Below are positions 1-7,680 of a stretch of DNA of 14,510 bases, piece after piece (position 1 is the first letter of the stretch; every line of letters starts with the position of its first letter). The notes beneath the pieces are model-generated. The model was not told where the DNA came from, ran no database searches, and worked only from the letters and a program-made list of their open reading frames with translations. The stretch covers positions 1-14,510 of the forward strand of contig JAZQXA010000026.1 in NCBI GenBank assembly GCA_045632605.1, given 5' to 3'. Source of the stretch: Flemingiibacterium sp045632605 (GTDB taxonomy: Bacteria > Bacillota > Clostridia > Oscillospirales > CAG-272). The position numbers and the translations under genes are program-made.

Positions 1-48
1 TTGCGGCTTCCTCTTACAACTGTTTCCACTAATTAAGTTTGTACACAA

Positions 49-77
49 AAACCAGAAGACAATATGTCTTCTGGTTT
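49..77. terminator. Perfect 12-bp hairpin, probable bidirectional terminator
   Basis: AAACCAGAAGAC (49-60) pairs exactly with GTCTTCTGGTTT (66-77) around a 5-nt AATAT loop. Read on the minus strand the stem runs into TTTTTGTG, and read on the plus strand into a T-rich TTTCCTTTAT, so it could stop transcription both ways. On the minus strand it would be a second barrier behind the terminator at 90-131. On the plus strand it would serve a gene lying left of the window. Bases 1-48 hold stop codons in two plus frames (34-36 and 28-30), but no coding tail there can be supported. Confidence 0.75.
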
Positions 78-85
78 CCTTTATA

Positions 86-131
86 CAAAAATATGCACCT
101 CCGAAAGTCTTTGACTTTGGAGGTGCATATT
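86..131 (-). terminator. Intrinsic terminator of the nagA-ROK operon
   Basis: A very long hairpin lies about 30 bp past the ROK stop codon. Positions 90-102 pair with 119-131 (13 bp) and 104-109 pair with 113-118 (6 bp), around a TTT loop with G103 as a single bulge. On the minus strand the stem runs into TTTTTG, a typical rho-independent tail. Together with the hairpin at 49-77 it makes a tandem terminator. Confidence 0.9.
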
Positions 132-161
132 ATATTTAGCGGATGATTTTTCGCTTTAATT

Positions 162-1547
162 TTATTTTACATTGGGAAGGCTTGCAGCTGCGCTGGACTG
201 ACCTACGCGGCGGCTGCTTTCATCGGGAAGATGAATGGTAATCTTCTCTGCGAGCTCGGGGAATTCTCCTTTGAGAACCTTTTCAGCCGTCTTATGAAGA
301 ATGCTTCCGCCCTCACCGGAGGATACACGGCCCATGAGAAGAACGTGCTTGATATCATAGAACAGAGCATAGTAAGCAACGGCATAACCGAAGTATACAC
401 CGATAGTTTCATAAATCTTAGCGGCGCGCTCGTCACCCTGTGCCATAAGTCCCTGTACAACCTTAAGCTTTTCTGCAGGAGATGCATTTTCATCAAGCTC
501 AATTCCTGCAGCAGGAGCAAGCTTGATTACAGAATCCTGGGAGAAATACTTAACTCCGCAGCCGTAGTCGCCGGACCATTCATCCACCATAGCGTCCTTA
601 TTATAGTCAGCCGGAACGAATGCAAGCTCATTGAGCCAACCGGTAATGTTACCGTTTCCGTCAACATATCCGCCGGCTTCACTTGTACCCATTGCAACAC
701 CGAGAACATTGTTGTCGTCAAGATCCATAGCACCTGCAAGCGCAGTAACGTCACCGTCGTTCGCAACCTCAATCGGTACATTGCCGAGTTCCTTTGCAAT
801 ATCGGTGTAGATATTCTTAACAACCTTTTCAAATGCTTCGGGATTCTCATTCTTAACCTTGAGGAAAAGGGAGGATGTCATGATACGGTTGCCGATGACA
901 ACGCCTGCTGTGGAAACGCCGATACCGTCAACTCGGGGCATTTTGGATGCGGCAGTTTTCATTGCATCCATGATTCCGTCGTAGTGATACTGGGGGTCGT
1001 TCTGGAGCTTGGGGAACCAAACAACTTCCTCAGAATATGTAGCTTCGCCTTCAACAACGGAGCTTACCTTGCGGTCGCTTCCTCCTGCGTCGAAACCGAT
1101 ACGGCAGCCATTGAGGTGACGTCCGACGGGAGCGGCGGATTCCTTGTTTACGGGAGCGTTCTCAAACGGAACGTGGATAACTTCAAAGTCAGCTTCGTAA
1201 ACACCGGACATGAAGTCACGGTCAAAATCACGGTAGCCGCCAACTGCATAGTCAGCCTTAATCTTGTCCGCAATTAACTTGGAGCCGGCGATGATGATTC
1301 TGTAGCCGCCGCGTGTCCAAAGGAGAGTCTTAACGAGTCTTTCAACAAATTCGTGGTTTTCTTCGTCGTGACCGGTACCGTCCTTGAAAACTTCAACGGT
1401 GTAAACAGAAGTCAGACCGTCATTTCTTTCAAGACCGATAGTGAGCTTTTCGCCGCCTTCAGCCTTAACAGCTGCTTCAAAATCGCGGTAAACTACCGCC
1501 ATCGGCATAAAGCCGGGATCGAGCGGAGCATTAAATTTAAGATTCAT
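162..1547 (-). CDS. ROK-family sugar kinase with N-terminal extension
   Basis: This 461-residue protein carries a ROK kinase domain from about residue 149. It probably phosphorylates a hexose or N-acetylhexosamine in the cytoplasm. Visible motifs are the phosphate-1 loop DAGGSDRK (153-160), the GVSTAGVV segment (210-217), VANDGD with the presumed catalytic base D264, and GVAMGTSEAGG (283-293). About 145 residues precede the kinase domain, whereas typical ROK kinases are near 300 residues in total; I do not recognise that region. The classical ROK zinc site (a GH followed by CxCGxxGC) is not intact: the region reads NELAFVP (306-312) and then GDYGCG (326-331), with one Cys. The start codon overlaps the end of nagA by 11 bp, with a GAAAGG ribosome site inside nagA, which suggests translational coupling. 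Its position behind nagA favours an N-acetylglucosamine or N-acetylmannosamine substrate, but this is inference. ROK membership is secure; the substrate is not. Confidence 0.88.
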   Translation of the reverse strand: MNLKFNAPLDPGFMPMAVVYRDFEAAVKAEGGEKLTIGLERNDGLTSVYTVEVFKDGTGHDEENHEFVERLVKTLLWTRGGYRIIIAGSKLIADKIKADYAVGGYRDFDRDFMSGVYEADFEVIHVPFENAPVNKESAAPVGRHLNGCRIGFDAGGSDRKVSSVVEGEATYSEEVVWFPKLQNDPQYHYDGIMDAMKTAASKMPRVDGIGVSTAGVVIGNRIMTSSLFLKVKNENPEAFEKVVKNIYTDIAKELGNVPIEVANDGDVTALAGAMDLDDNNVLGVAMGTSEAGGYVDGNGNITGWLNELAFVPADYNKDAMVDEWSGDYGCGVKYFSQDSVIKLAPAAGIELDENASPAEKLKVVQGLMAQGDERAAKIYETIGVYFGYAVAYYALFYDIKHVLLMGRVSSGEGGSILHKTAEKVLKGEFPELAEKITIHLPDESSRRVGQSSAAASLPNVK

Positions 1548-2688
1548 AAATAGTACGACCTTTCTTGATAGTTCTTACAATATTGATGTTTTCATCTGTA
1601 ATGATGATATCCGCATCTTTTCCTGCTTCCAGTGAACCGATACGGTCGGAACAGTGGATAGCGGATGCCGGGTTAAGAGATGCCATCTTGAATACCTCGT
1701 AAACGGGCAGGGAGGTGTGGTCAAGAACATTCTTGACAGCACAGTTGAGCTTCAGAACACTGCCTGCGATAGTGCCGTCGGCAAGTCTGCACTCAATTCC
1801 CTTAAGGAAGATGGGCTGTCCGCCAAGATCATATTCGCCGTCGGGCATACCGCCTGCACGGGTGCAGTCGGTGATGAGAACCATCTTATCCCCTTTTGCC
1901 TTTGCGATGATGCTGTAAAGACCGGGATTAATGTGGAATGTATCAGCGATAACCTCGGTTGACACAGTGTCGGATGCAAGTGCCGCACCAACAACACCGG
2001 GATTACGGTGAGCAAGAGCAGACATTGCGTTAAACAGATGTGTTGCGTGAGATACGCCATCCTTTACCGCGCTCATAGCTTCATCAAAGGTAGCATCTGT
2101 GTGTCCCATAGAAACGAGAACCTTTGACTCCGCCGCCAGCTTCTTTATACATTCGTGATTCTTGTCCATTTCGGGAGCGAGAGTTACGGATGTGATAATG
2201 TCAGCGTTTTCAATAATGAAATCGGCATCGGGAACGAGGATATTCTCCTCTGCCTGCGCACCTTTCTTAGAGGGATTGATGAACGGCCCCTCAGCGTGAA
2301 CACCGATAATTTCAGCACCGTCCCATGTTTTGCTTTCCTCCTTAAGACTGCGTACTGCATTAAGAGCGGCAATAATTTCGTCCTTTGCCACGGTCATGGT
2401 TGTCGGAAGAAAAGCGGTAACGCCGTTTTTTGCGACACCGTATGCCATCTTTTTGATACCTTCAGGCTTTGCATCGCAGGTATCTTCACCGAGATATCCG
2501 TGAATATGAATATCCACAAGACCGGGAGCGACATAGTTTCCTGCAGCGTCAATAACCTCAGCGCCGGAGGGTACGGTGTCAACTATACCGCTGATTTTTC
2601 CGCTCTTTTTGTCGAATGCAAGAGCTTTACCGCACACAACTGAATCGGGGAGGACTATTTTGCCGTTGATAATGTATGTCAGTTCCAT
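1537..2688 (-). CDS. nagA: N-acetylglucosamine-6-phosphate deacetylase
   Basis: The 383-residue product should remove acetate from N-acetylglucosamine-6-phosphate to give glucosamine-6-phosphate, the committed step of amino-sugar use and cell-wall recycling. It belongs to the amidohydrolase superfamily and has the family length. Expected metal and catalytic residues are present: HIH at 61-63, HAEGPF with E133, H196 in GHTDAT, H217 in HLFNAM, and D274 in TDCTRAGG. The C-terminal GSLEAGKDADIII (351-363) is the usual beta-sandwich closing motif. An in-frame ATG lies 66 bp upstream (2754), but the chosen start has GAAAGGAG at the right distance, and the predicted promoter -10 box (2726-2731) lies inside the longer reading frame, so the longer start is unlikely. 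It is the first gene of a two-gene operon with the ROK kinase. No nagB is present in the window. Confidence 0.96.
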   Translation of the reverse strand: MELTYIINGKIVLPDSVVCGKALAFDKKSGKISGIVDTVPSGAEVIDAAGNYVAPGLVDIHIHGYLGEDTCDAKPEGIKKMAYGVAKNGVTAFLPTTMTVAKDEIIAALNAVRSLKEESKTWDGAEIIGVHAEGPFINPSKKGAQAEENILVPDADFIIENADIITSVTLAPEMDKNHECIKKLAAESKVLVSMGHTDATFDEAMSAVKDGVSHATHLFNAMSALAHRNPGVVGAALASDTVSTEVIADTFHINPGLYSIIAKAKGDKMVLITDCTRAGGMPDGEYDLGGQPIFLKGIECRLADGTIAGSVLKLNCAVKNVLDHTSLPVYEVFKMASLNPASAIHCSDRIGSLEAGKDADIIITDENINIVRTIKKGRTIYES

Positions 2689-2725
2689 AATATATACTCC
2701 TTTCACAAAAAATTCTTCATCATAC

Positions 2726-2754
2726 AGTATATCACAACCCATGAAAAAAATCAA
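2726..2754 (-). promoter_or_regulatory. Predicted sigma-A promoter of nagA-ROK operon
   Basis: On the minus strand a TTGATT -35 box (2749-2754) is followed after exactly 17 bp by a TATACT -10 box (2726-2731). The expected start of transcription is near 2719, about 30 nt before the nagA start codon. A short palindrome, ATACTGTAT, overlaps the -10 box and could be a repressor site, but it is too short to call. Confidence 0.7.
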
Positions 2755-2794
2755 GGTTTTTCACAAAACTTCTTTGACTTTTATATTAATTTTA

Positions 2795-2848
2795 AAATGC
2801 CCGCAAAAAGTCAGACAGTAAAAATAGAATCGTCTGATTTTTGCGGGC
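2795..2848 (-). terminator. Intrinsic terminator of the LtaS-like gene
   Basis: Positions 2799-2816 pair with 2832-2848 to make a 17-bp stem (an 11-bp outer part, one bulged base at G2810, a 6-bp inner part), directly after the stop codon of the membrane transferase gene. On the minus strand the stem runs into ATTTTAAAATT. It insulates the nagA promoter from the upstream gene. Confidence 0.85.
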
Positions 2849-2857
2849 GTTGCGTTT

Positions 2858-4933
2858 TTATTCTGTGGTGCTCAGCACCTTTTTGCTTTTTGATTCAACC
2901 TGACTTACTTTCAGATTCGGAAGATCTTCCGGCTCCACTTTAGATCGGAGGAGCAGAGTGTTTTCATCAATGAATTTGGTGGAAAGTATTTCTCCGTCAA
3001 GACTGATTTTACTGTGTGCAGTGAAGTTTTCGCCCTTGACGTAATACTGCTCATCGATTTCGATAATTTCGGTGACTTTGATTTGGTCAATGCCAAGCTG
3101 AATATCGGTTGCGATAAACGGTTTTTCGCCGCCGTAGACATACTGTTTTCCATAAAGAGTGTCATATGCCAGCAATTCAAGACCGGAAATATAGTCGGGA
3201 TTATTCAGCTGATCAAGCTTATAGGTGAATGCGGTACCAACTCTCATGCCGATTCTTTCCATGATATTGGCGGCAAGATCGTAGGCAAGCAGATCCTTGT
3301 CTTCCTTTGGCAGGCCGCAATTTGACCAGATAACATATTCTGTGGCGTAGAGGCTGCCTGTAGTCAAATCGTCTTCGGTGAGATCAATTGCCGGAATGTG
3401 GTCGCCGTATAAGGCAAGCACAACGGGCTCATCCCATTCCTCGAGCGCTGCAATCAGCTTTGCTAAAAAAGCGTCCATCTCGCAAATCTGATTAGCGTAA
3501 TATTCCCATCTCCATTTTAACTCCTCGTTTGGCGCGGAGATTACTGAAATTGCCGGATTTTCGATGGTCTGTTCCCCTGGATATTTTCCGTGCCCCTGAA
3601 CGGATATGGTGTAAATCATATCGTGTTCTTCTGTTGAGGAAAGAGCCTTCATAATATAGTCATACAGAACAGCATCCTTTGCCCAGTTTTTCGGCGTTTT
3701 TTCCACGTTCTTCATATATTCAATGCTTGTGAAGGTGTCAAAGCCCATGTTGGCAAAAACAAGATCCCTGCTGTAAAAAACAGCTCTGTGATTATGAATT
3801 GCGTGAGCCTTGTAGCCAATACTGCGAAGGTCATATGCCAGCGTTTCCACAGTGTTGTTTTTGAGTACGGTTCTGTACGGATATTCACCGGGACCGAAGA
3901 ATTTTGAAGAATATCCGGTGAGGACTTCAAATTCGACATTTGCAGTTCCGGCACCACAGGCAGGAACGGTCAGTATTCCGCTTGAATATTCCTCCTTGAG
4001 CCGGCGGAATGTCGGAACGGCATCCTCTGAAAGCTCAATATATTTTAAAGTTTCGGGGTCGATGAAGGATTCAAGCTGGAGAAAGATAATGTTGGGGTAA
4101 TTTTCGTCAACATCCTGCTCGGCAAGCACCGGGAGCGCGTTTTCAGAGGAACCGTCACCGCCGAAAAGATTATTTATATTATCCTGACTATAATCTGCAG
4201 GTTTATCGATTCCGGTGTTTGTCCATGTATTTATAAAGCAATATGCTGTTCCGTAGTCGCGGTAAGCCGAAGCGATGTTTCCGAAGAAGGTTTCAACCTT
4301 GCCTATATTTATCATAAATGATGTGGCTAAAACGCAAAACAGAACAGTCAGCGAATATAACACGAGGTTTCTGCCGCGTTTAAGCTCCTTTTTTTTCGGC
4401 CCTTTAATGAAAAGGAAGAGCACCGCAAGCAAGGCAAGGGCGACTGCAAGGCAGCAAAGAATAATTGTGAAGGCACTTAAATATGTACTGACAATAGAAA
4501 ATCCGTCTTCAACAACACTGAGGTCGTTCATTGTAAACGGAGTCATACGCTGCGTTAGGATAATTCCGTTGACAATTCCGACAAAGATCCACCATGCTGA
4601 TATAAGCAGGAAAATGCAGGCTTGCCGCTTGAAAACAGAGGCAGCCATGAGTGTTACAAAAATAAGAAATGCATTATATACGAAAACAACGGGGTCTTTT
4701 ACCATGAAAACAATTCCGCCGAATATGCCGGCGGTGGAAAGTCTTCCGAGCGTTTCAATGAAAAGTGTCAGAAGCAGCGACCAGCAAATGCAAAAAAGCA
4801 GAGAATGCTTATCAATTTTTTCATATAAGCACTCGATTCCATCGGCTGTTTTTTGTGCTCGCGTGCGGATTCTTTTGCAAAGCGAGCTTGTGCACCTGAA
4901 AATTATTTTTTGATGTGTGTTTGTTTTATACAT
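2858..4933 (-). CDS. LtaS-like phosphoglycerol transferase (LTA synthase family)
   Basis: This 691-residue protein has the LtaS layout. A basic N-terminus is followed by five hydrophobic helices (about 44-64, 83-100, 104-126, 148-176, 188-209), a linker, and an extracellular sulfatase-fold domain (about 278-590). Visible catalytic elements are FLQLESF with metal ligand E288, GTANVEFEVLTG (329-340) with T330 at the position of the LtaS nucleophile threonine, VQGHGKY with H448, and YGDH with D511/H512. Family members move glycerol-phosphate from phosphatidylglycerol onto a growing polymer or glycan outside the cell. Residues about 608-680 form an extra beta-rich C-terminal region resembling an IPT/TIG immunoglobulin-like fold, which canonical LtaS lacks. 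The polymer made, whether true lipoteichoic acid or a decorated glycan, cannot be told from sequence. The ATG is preceded by AAGGAT about 12 nt away, slightly long. The gene appears monocistronic, with its own promoter and terminator. Confidence 0.9.
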   Translation of the reverse strand: MYKTNTHQKIIFRCTSSLCKRIRTRAQKTADGIECLYEKIDKHSLLFCICWSLLLTLFIETLGRLSTAGIFGGIVFMVKDPVVFVYNAFLIFVTLMAASVFKRQACIFLLISAWWIFVGIVNGIILTQRMTPFTMNDLSVVEDGFSIVSTYLSAFTIILCCLAVALALLAVLFLFIKGPKKKELKRGRNLVLYSLTVLFCVLATSFMINIGKVETFFGNIASAYRDYGTAYCFINTWTNTGIDKPADYSQDNINNLFGGDGSSENALPVLAEQDVDENYPNIIFLQLESFIDPETLKYIELSEDAVPTFRRLKEEYSSGILTVPACGAGTANVEFEVLTGYSSKFFGPGEYPYRTVLKNNTVETLAYDLRSIGYKAHAIHNHRAVFYSRDLVFANMGFDTFTSIEYMKNVEKTPKNWAKDAVLYDYIMKALSSTEEHDMIYTISVQGHGKYPGEQTIENPAISVISAPNEELKWRWEYYANQICEMDAFLAKLIAALEEWDEPVVLALYGDHIPAIDLTEDDLTTGSLYATEYVIWSNCGLPKEDKDLLAYDLAANIMERIGMRVGTAFTYKLDQLNNPDYISGLELLAYDTLYGKQYVYGGEKPFIATDIQLGIDQIKVTEIIEIDEQYYVKGENFTAHSKISLDGEILSTKFIDENTLLLRSKVEPEDLPNLKVSQVESKSKKVLSTTE

Positions 4934-4970
4934 AAAATTGTATTTATCCTTATAATTTATATACGGTTAC

Positions 4971-5028
4971 ATTATATAACATTATTATACACCATTATAC
5001 ATTATACACCATTTTGGGCGCAATGCAA
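4971..5028 (-). promoter_or_regulatory. AT-rich promoter region of the LtaS-like gene
   Basis: On the minus strand TTGCAT (5023-5028) is followed after 16 bp by a perfect TATAAT (5001-5006). Three more exact TATAAT hexamers lie downstream at 4994-4999, 4984-4989 and 4971-4976, arising from an imperfect tandem repeat of a unit like CATTATACAC. Only the first has a good -35 partner. Initiation there would leave an mRNA leader of about 60 nt. Confidence 0.6.
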
Positions 5029-5085
5029 TAGCTTTGGCTAAATTTGAAAAATATTTACATTTCACAGCAGGATCATTAATTTTGA

Positions 5086-5120
5086 AAAACGCCCACCCGT
5101 GATAAACAGGTGAGCGTTTT
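5086..5120 (-). terminator. Intrinsic terminator of the LacI-type gene
   Basis: AAAACGCCCACC (5086-5097) pairs with GGTGAGCGTTTT (5109-5120) with one mismatch (C5093 opposite A5113). On the minus strand the stem is followed by a T-rich TTTTTCAAAA run. The regulator's TAA stop codon (5120-5122) overlaps the first base of the stem, so gene end and terminator are fused. Confidence 0.8.
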
Positions 5121-6097
5121 TATGAAAGTTTCTTTATGGAATTTCCCTTGTAAAATCTCGAGCTTACTTCAATATGAGTTGTGAAAACAGTGGTTTCGGC
5201 ATTGATGCGCTCATGAAGAAGCTTCAGTGCTTCGGCGCAGAGCGTGTCTGTTTCAGACGGAATGTGTGCTATGTCGATTTCGGGATGGATGGGGAACGGA
5301 TCGCTGTCCATTGATATTACCGACATATCCCCGGGGACTGACAGCCCCATTTCGGAAAGCATGGAGATTATTCCCTGAGTGATATAGCCGTATGCGCCGA
5401 TAATTGCGGTTGGACGCTCACACTTTTTAAGTGCCATTAACTCCGGAACTCCGTCTTTTCCGGCGTTTTCAAAACGCTTGGAGGATAATATGAAAAAATT
5501 GGGATTTATCTCAAGTCCGAGCCGCTCCATTTCGCCGATGATGACTTTTTCTTTTCCCTCGGTAAGCGGTTCGCCGATGTAAGCTATACGCCGGTGACCG
5601 TTTTCAAAAAGATATTCAAGACATTCACGCACTCCTCTGTTTGGCGAAAGGGTTACACAGGCGTCCGGTGCAGGGCTTTGCGGCGTGGCTACAGAAATTA
5701 ACTCTGTAGCGCAGTCGAAGGAAAAATTAAGCTTGCTTCCCACGATTATAAGACCGTCAACCTTTATATGCTCCGAATAATATCTGACAAGCTCCTCGGT
5801 GAGCTGTGAGTCAAAGTTGCTTATCGACAAAAGCATGGTATAGCCGTTTTTCTCGATATCCTTTTTTAGGGTTTCTATATACCGTATGTAATATTTGCTT
5901 ATTGCTTCGGGAATTATTACAGCGATAACGGGTTTGTCGTAACGTGCATGATAGAATTGCTGAAAGCACCCGTGCTCTCTGGCAACCGAAAAGACGTGCT
6001 CACGCATTTCTTCGCTTACTCCGCTTTTTCCCGCGAAAGCTTTTGAGACCACTGAAATTGAAACATTAGCGAGTTTGGCGAGTTTGCTGAGCGTCAT
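5120..6097 (-). CDS. LacI/GalR-family transcriptional regulator
   Basis: The 325-residue protein has a LacI-type helix-turn-helix at its N-terminus (LSKLAKLANVSISVVSKAF, about 3-21), a hinge, and a periplasmic-binding-protein-like ligand domain from about residue 56. Family signatures include ENGHRRIAYIG (165-175) and VPGDMSVISMDS (254-265). It should bind operator DNA in the divergent region and release it, or change activity, on binding a sugar or sugar phosphate. An in-frame ATG 120 bp upstream exists, but the chosen start has AGGGGGA seven bases before it and begins at the conserved HTH, while the longer frame would run through the predicted promoter. Its head-to-head position with the kinase-isomerase-transporter operon makes it the likely local regulator. 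Residue 48 onwards (YHARYDKP) replaces the usual YxPN hinge motif, a modest divergence. Confidence 0.93.
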   Translation of the reverse strand: MTLSKLAKLANVSISVVSKAFAGKSGVSEEMREHVFSVAREHGCFQQFYHARYDKPVIAVIIPEAISKYYIRYIETLKKDIEKNGYTMLLSISNFDSQLTEELVRYYSEHIKVDGLIIVGSKLNFSFDCATELISVATPQSPAPDACVTLSPNRGVRECLEYLFENGHRRIAYIGEPLTEGKEKVIIGEMERLGLEINPNFFILSSKRFENAGKDGVPELMALKKCERPTAIIGAYGYITQGIISMLSEMGLSVPGDMSVISMDSDPFPIHPEIDIAHIPSETDTLCAEALKLLHERINAETTVFTTHIEVSSRFYKGNSIKKLS

Positions 6098-6261
6098 AAC
6101 AATTCCCCCTATGCTAAGTATATACACATTAATTATACCATAGCGCGGATGTTTCGTCAAGTTAATAAAAAGAGAAAAAATTTCTGCTTTTCGGTGATTG
6201 ACTTTTTCCCTCTGCAATGATACAATTATTATAATTAAATAAATTAAGGAAGAAAAGACTT
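6098..6261. promoter_or_regulatory. Divergent regulatory region between LacI gene and sugar operon
   Basis: Two convincing promoters lie here. For the regulator (minus): TTGACG (6155-6160), 17-bp spacer, perfect TATAAT (6132-6137). For the operon (plus): TTGACT (6198-6203), 17-bp spacer, TACAAT (6221-6226), with a start expected near 6233 and a leader of about 30 nt. Between the two -35 boxes is a small palindrome, AGAAA-AAA-TTTCT (6173-6185), the only symmetric candidate operator I see. It lacks the central CG typical of many LacI-family operators, so the operator call is weak. The promoters themselves are well supported. Confidence 0.75.
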
Positions 6262-7659
6262 ATGAATTTAATGGGGATTGACGTTGGAACAACGTCGGTG
6301 AAGACGGCTGTTTTTGACGAATTACTCAATGAAAAAATAAAGCTTACCGCCGATTATACGCTCGAATCCAGGGCTGACAGGGTGGAATTTGAAGCGGAGA
6401 AATATTGGGATATCGTTTCCGGCGAAATAGAGAAGATCAAAAATGAACTTCACATTGATGCCCTTGCTATCGACACCCAATGTGAAACGCTCATTCTTAC
6501 CGATGAAAACGGAGTGCCGGTGCGAAAGGCGATTGTCTGGCTCGATAACAGAGCGACCGAAGAAGCACAGATGATAGAGAAGCACTTCGGAAACAAAAAA
6601 GTATATGAGGTTACGGGGCAGCCGGAGGTAACGGCAACATGGCCTGCCTGCAAGCTCCTCTGGGTGAAGAGAAATGAACCGGAGATTTGGGCAAAGACAA
6701 AGAAGATATTTTTGCTCGAAGACTATATCCTTTATAAGATGACCGGTCGGTTTATTACCGAAAAAACGCTTCAATCGTCAACTATATATTTCGATATTCG
6801 CAGCGGCGGCTGGTGGGGCGAGATGCTTGACTATATCGGTGTTGGTGAGTTCATGCTCCCCGAGCTTCTCGACAGTGGAAAATACGTTGGTGATTACAAG
6901 GGAATAAAGGTTTGCACCGGTGCTATGGATCAGGTTTCGGGCGCTATTGGTGCAGGTGTTGTTAAGAATGGAATCGTCAGCGTTATGACGGGTACGACGA
7001 TGGTAATTTTCACGCCGTATGATACTGTTCCCGAATATAATCCCGAGAGCATTGTTCCGTGTCATTACAACTATGACGGCAAATACTGTCTGCTTTCCTG
7101 GTCACCGACTGCCGGTATGGCTTTAAAGTGGTTCAAAAATGCGCTTTGCGAGAATTTTTCGTTCAGTGAGCTTGATAATATCGCAAAAGAAATTCCACCG
7201 GGAAGTGACGGAGTTACATTCCTGCCGTATCTTTGCGGCTCGACCATGCCGAAATACAATCCCGATGCGAGAGGAAGCTTTACGGGACTGACTACAGAGC
7301 ACGGACGAGCTCATTTTGTGAGAGCCGTTATGGAGTCAATCGCCTGCACGCTGAAGTCAAATCTCGATTACCTTAATCTTGATGTCAGCGAAATACGTGC
7401 GATGGGCGGCGGCGCAACGAGTACGCTTTGGTGTCAAATGAAATCGGACATGACCGGCAGAAAGCTGGTGACGCTTAAAAACACTGAAACTGCTTGTCTT
7501 GGCGGCGCAATACTTGCAGGAGTTGGAACGGGCGTATTTGCTTCAACTTTAGAGGCGTGCGAAAAGATAAAAATCGGTAAGGCATATACGCCAACCGATA
7601 ACGATTATACTGAATGCTACGAAAGATTCAAGAAATACGATAAAATACTTAATATATAA
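6262..7659 (+). CDS. FGGY-family carbohydrate kinase, xylulokinase-like
   Basis: This 465-residue protein is a sugar or polyol kinase of the FGGY family, acting in the cytoplasm with ATP. Visible motifs are the N-terminal phosphate loop DVGTTSVK (7-14), the sugar-contact segment WLDNRA (93-98), the catalytic aspartate D223 in GAMDQVSGAIGAG, GTTMVIF (244-250), and the C-terminal adenosine motif MGGGATSTLWCQ (381-392). Overall it is closest in style to xylulokinases and related ketose kinases, which phosphorylate the open-chain or ketose form of a sugar. The true substrate is unknown. It is the first gene of a four-gene operon driven by the promoter at 6198-6226, with AAGGA about 12 nt upstream of ATG. 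The isomerase follows 21 bp later, which fits an isomerise-then-phosphorylate pathway. Confidence 0.93.
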   Translation: MNLMGIDVGTTSVKTAVFDELLNEKIKLTADYTLESRADRVEFEAEKYWDIVSGEIEKIKNELHIDALAIDTQCETLILTDENGVPVRKAIVWLDNRATEEAQMIEKHFGNKKVYEVTGQPEVTATWPACKLLWVKRNEPEIWAKTKKIFLLEDYILYKMTGRFITEKTLQSSTIYFDIRSGGWWGEMLDYIGVGEFMLPELLDSGKYVGDYKGIKVCTGAMDQVSGAIGAGVVKNGIVSVMTGTTMVIFTPYDTVPEYNPESIVPCHYNYDGKYCLLSWSPTAGMALKWFKNALCENFSFSELDNIAKEIPPGSDGVTFLPYLCGSTMPKYNPDARGSFTGLTTEHGRAHFVRAVMESIACTLKSNLDYLNLDVSEIRAMGGGATSTLWCQMKSDMTGRKLVTLKNTETACLGGAILAGVGTGVFASTLEACEKIKIGKAYTPTDNDYTECYERFKKYDKILNI

Positions 7660-7680
7660 CAGCAAAAGGAGAAAATTATC

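Noticed and set aside
1..36. Possible C-terminal tail of an upstream plus-strand gene ending at TAA 34-36
   Set aside because: Only eleven codons are visible, other frames also stop nearby, and no family can be recognised; the following hairpin alone does not prove it.
231..1277. Long plus-strand open frame of 348 codons opposite the ROK gene
   Set aside because: It lies wholly antisense to a clear ROK kinase, has no ribosome site, and its protein is Cys-rich without domain character; it is a codon-usage shadow.
4275..4913. Plus-strand open frame of 212 codons opposite the membrane part of the LtaS-like gene
   Set aside because: The minus-strand gene has five membrane helices and catalytic motifs; this frame is basic and low in structure, as expected from the complement of hydrophobic codons.
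6173..6185. Small palindrome as the LacI-type operator
   Set aside because: It is A/T only in its core and lacks the central CG common in LacI-family operators; mentioned as a weak candidate but not called as an operator feature.
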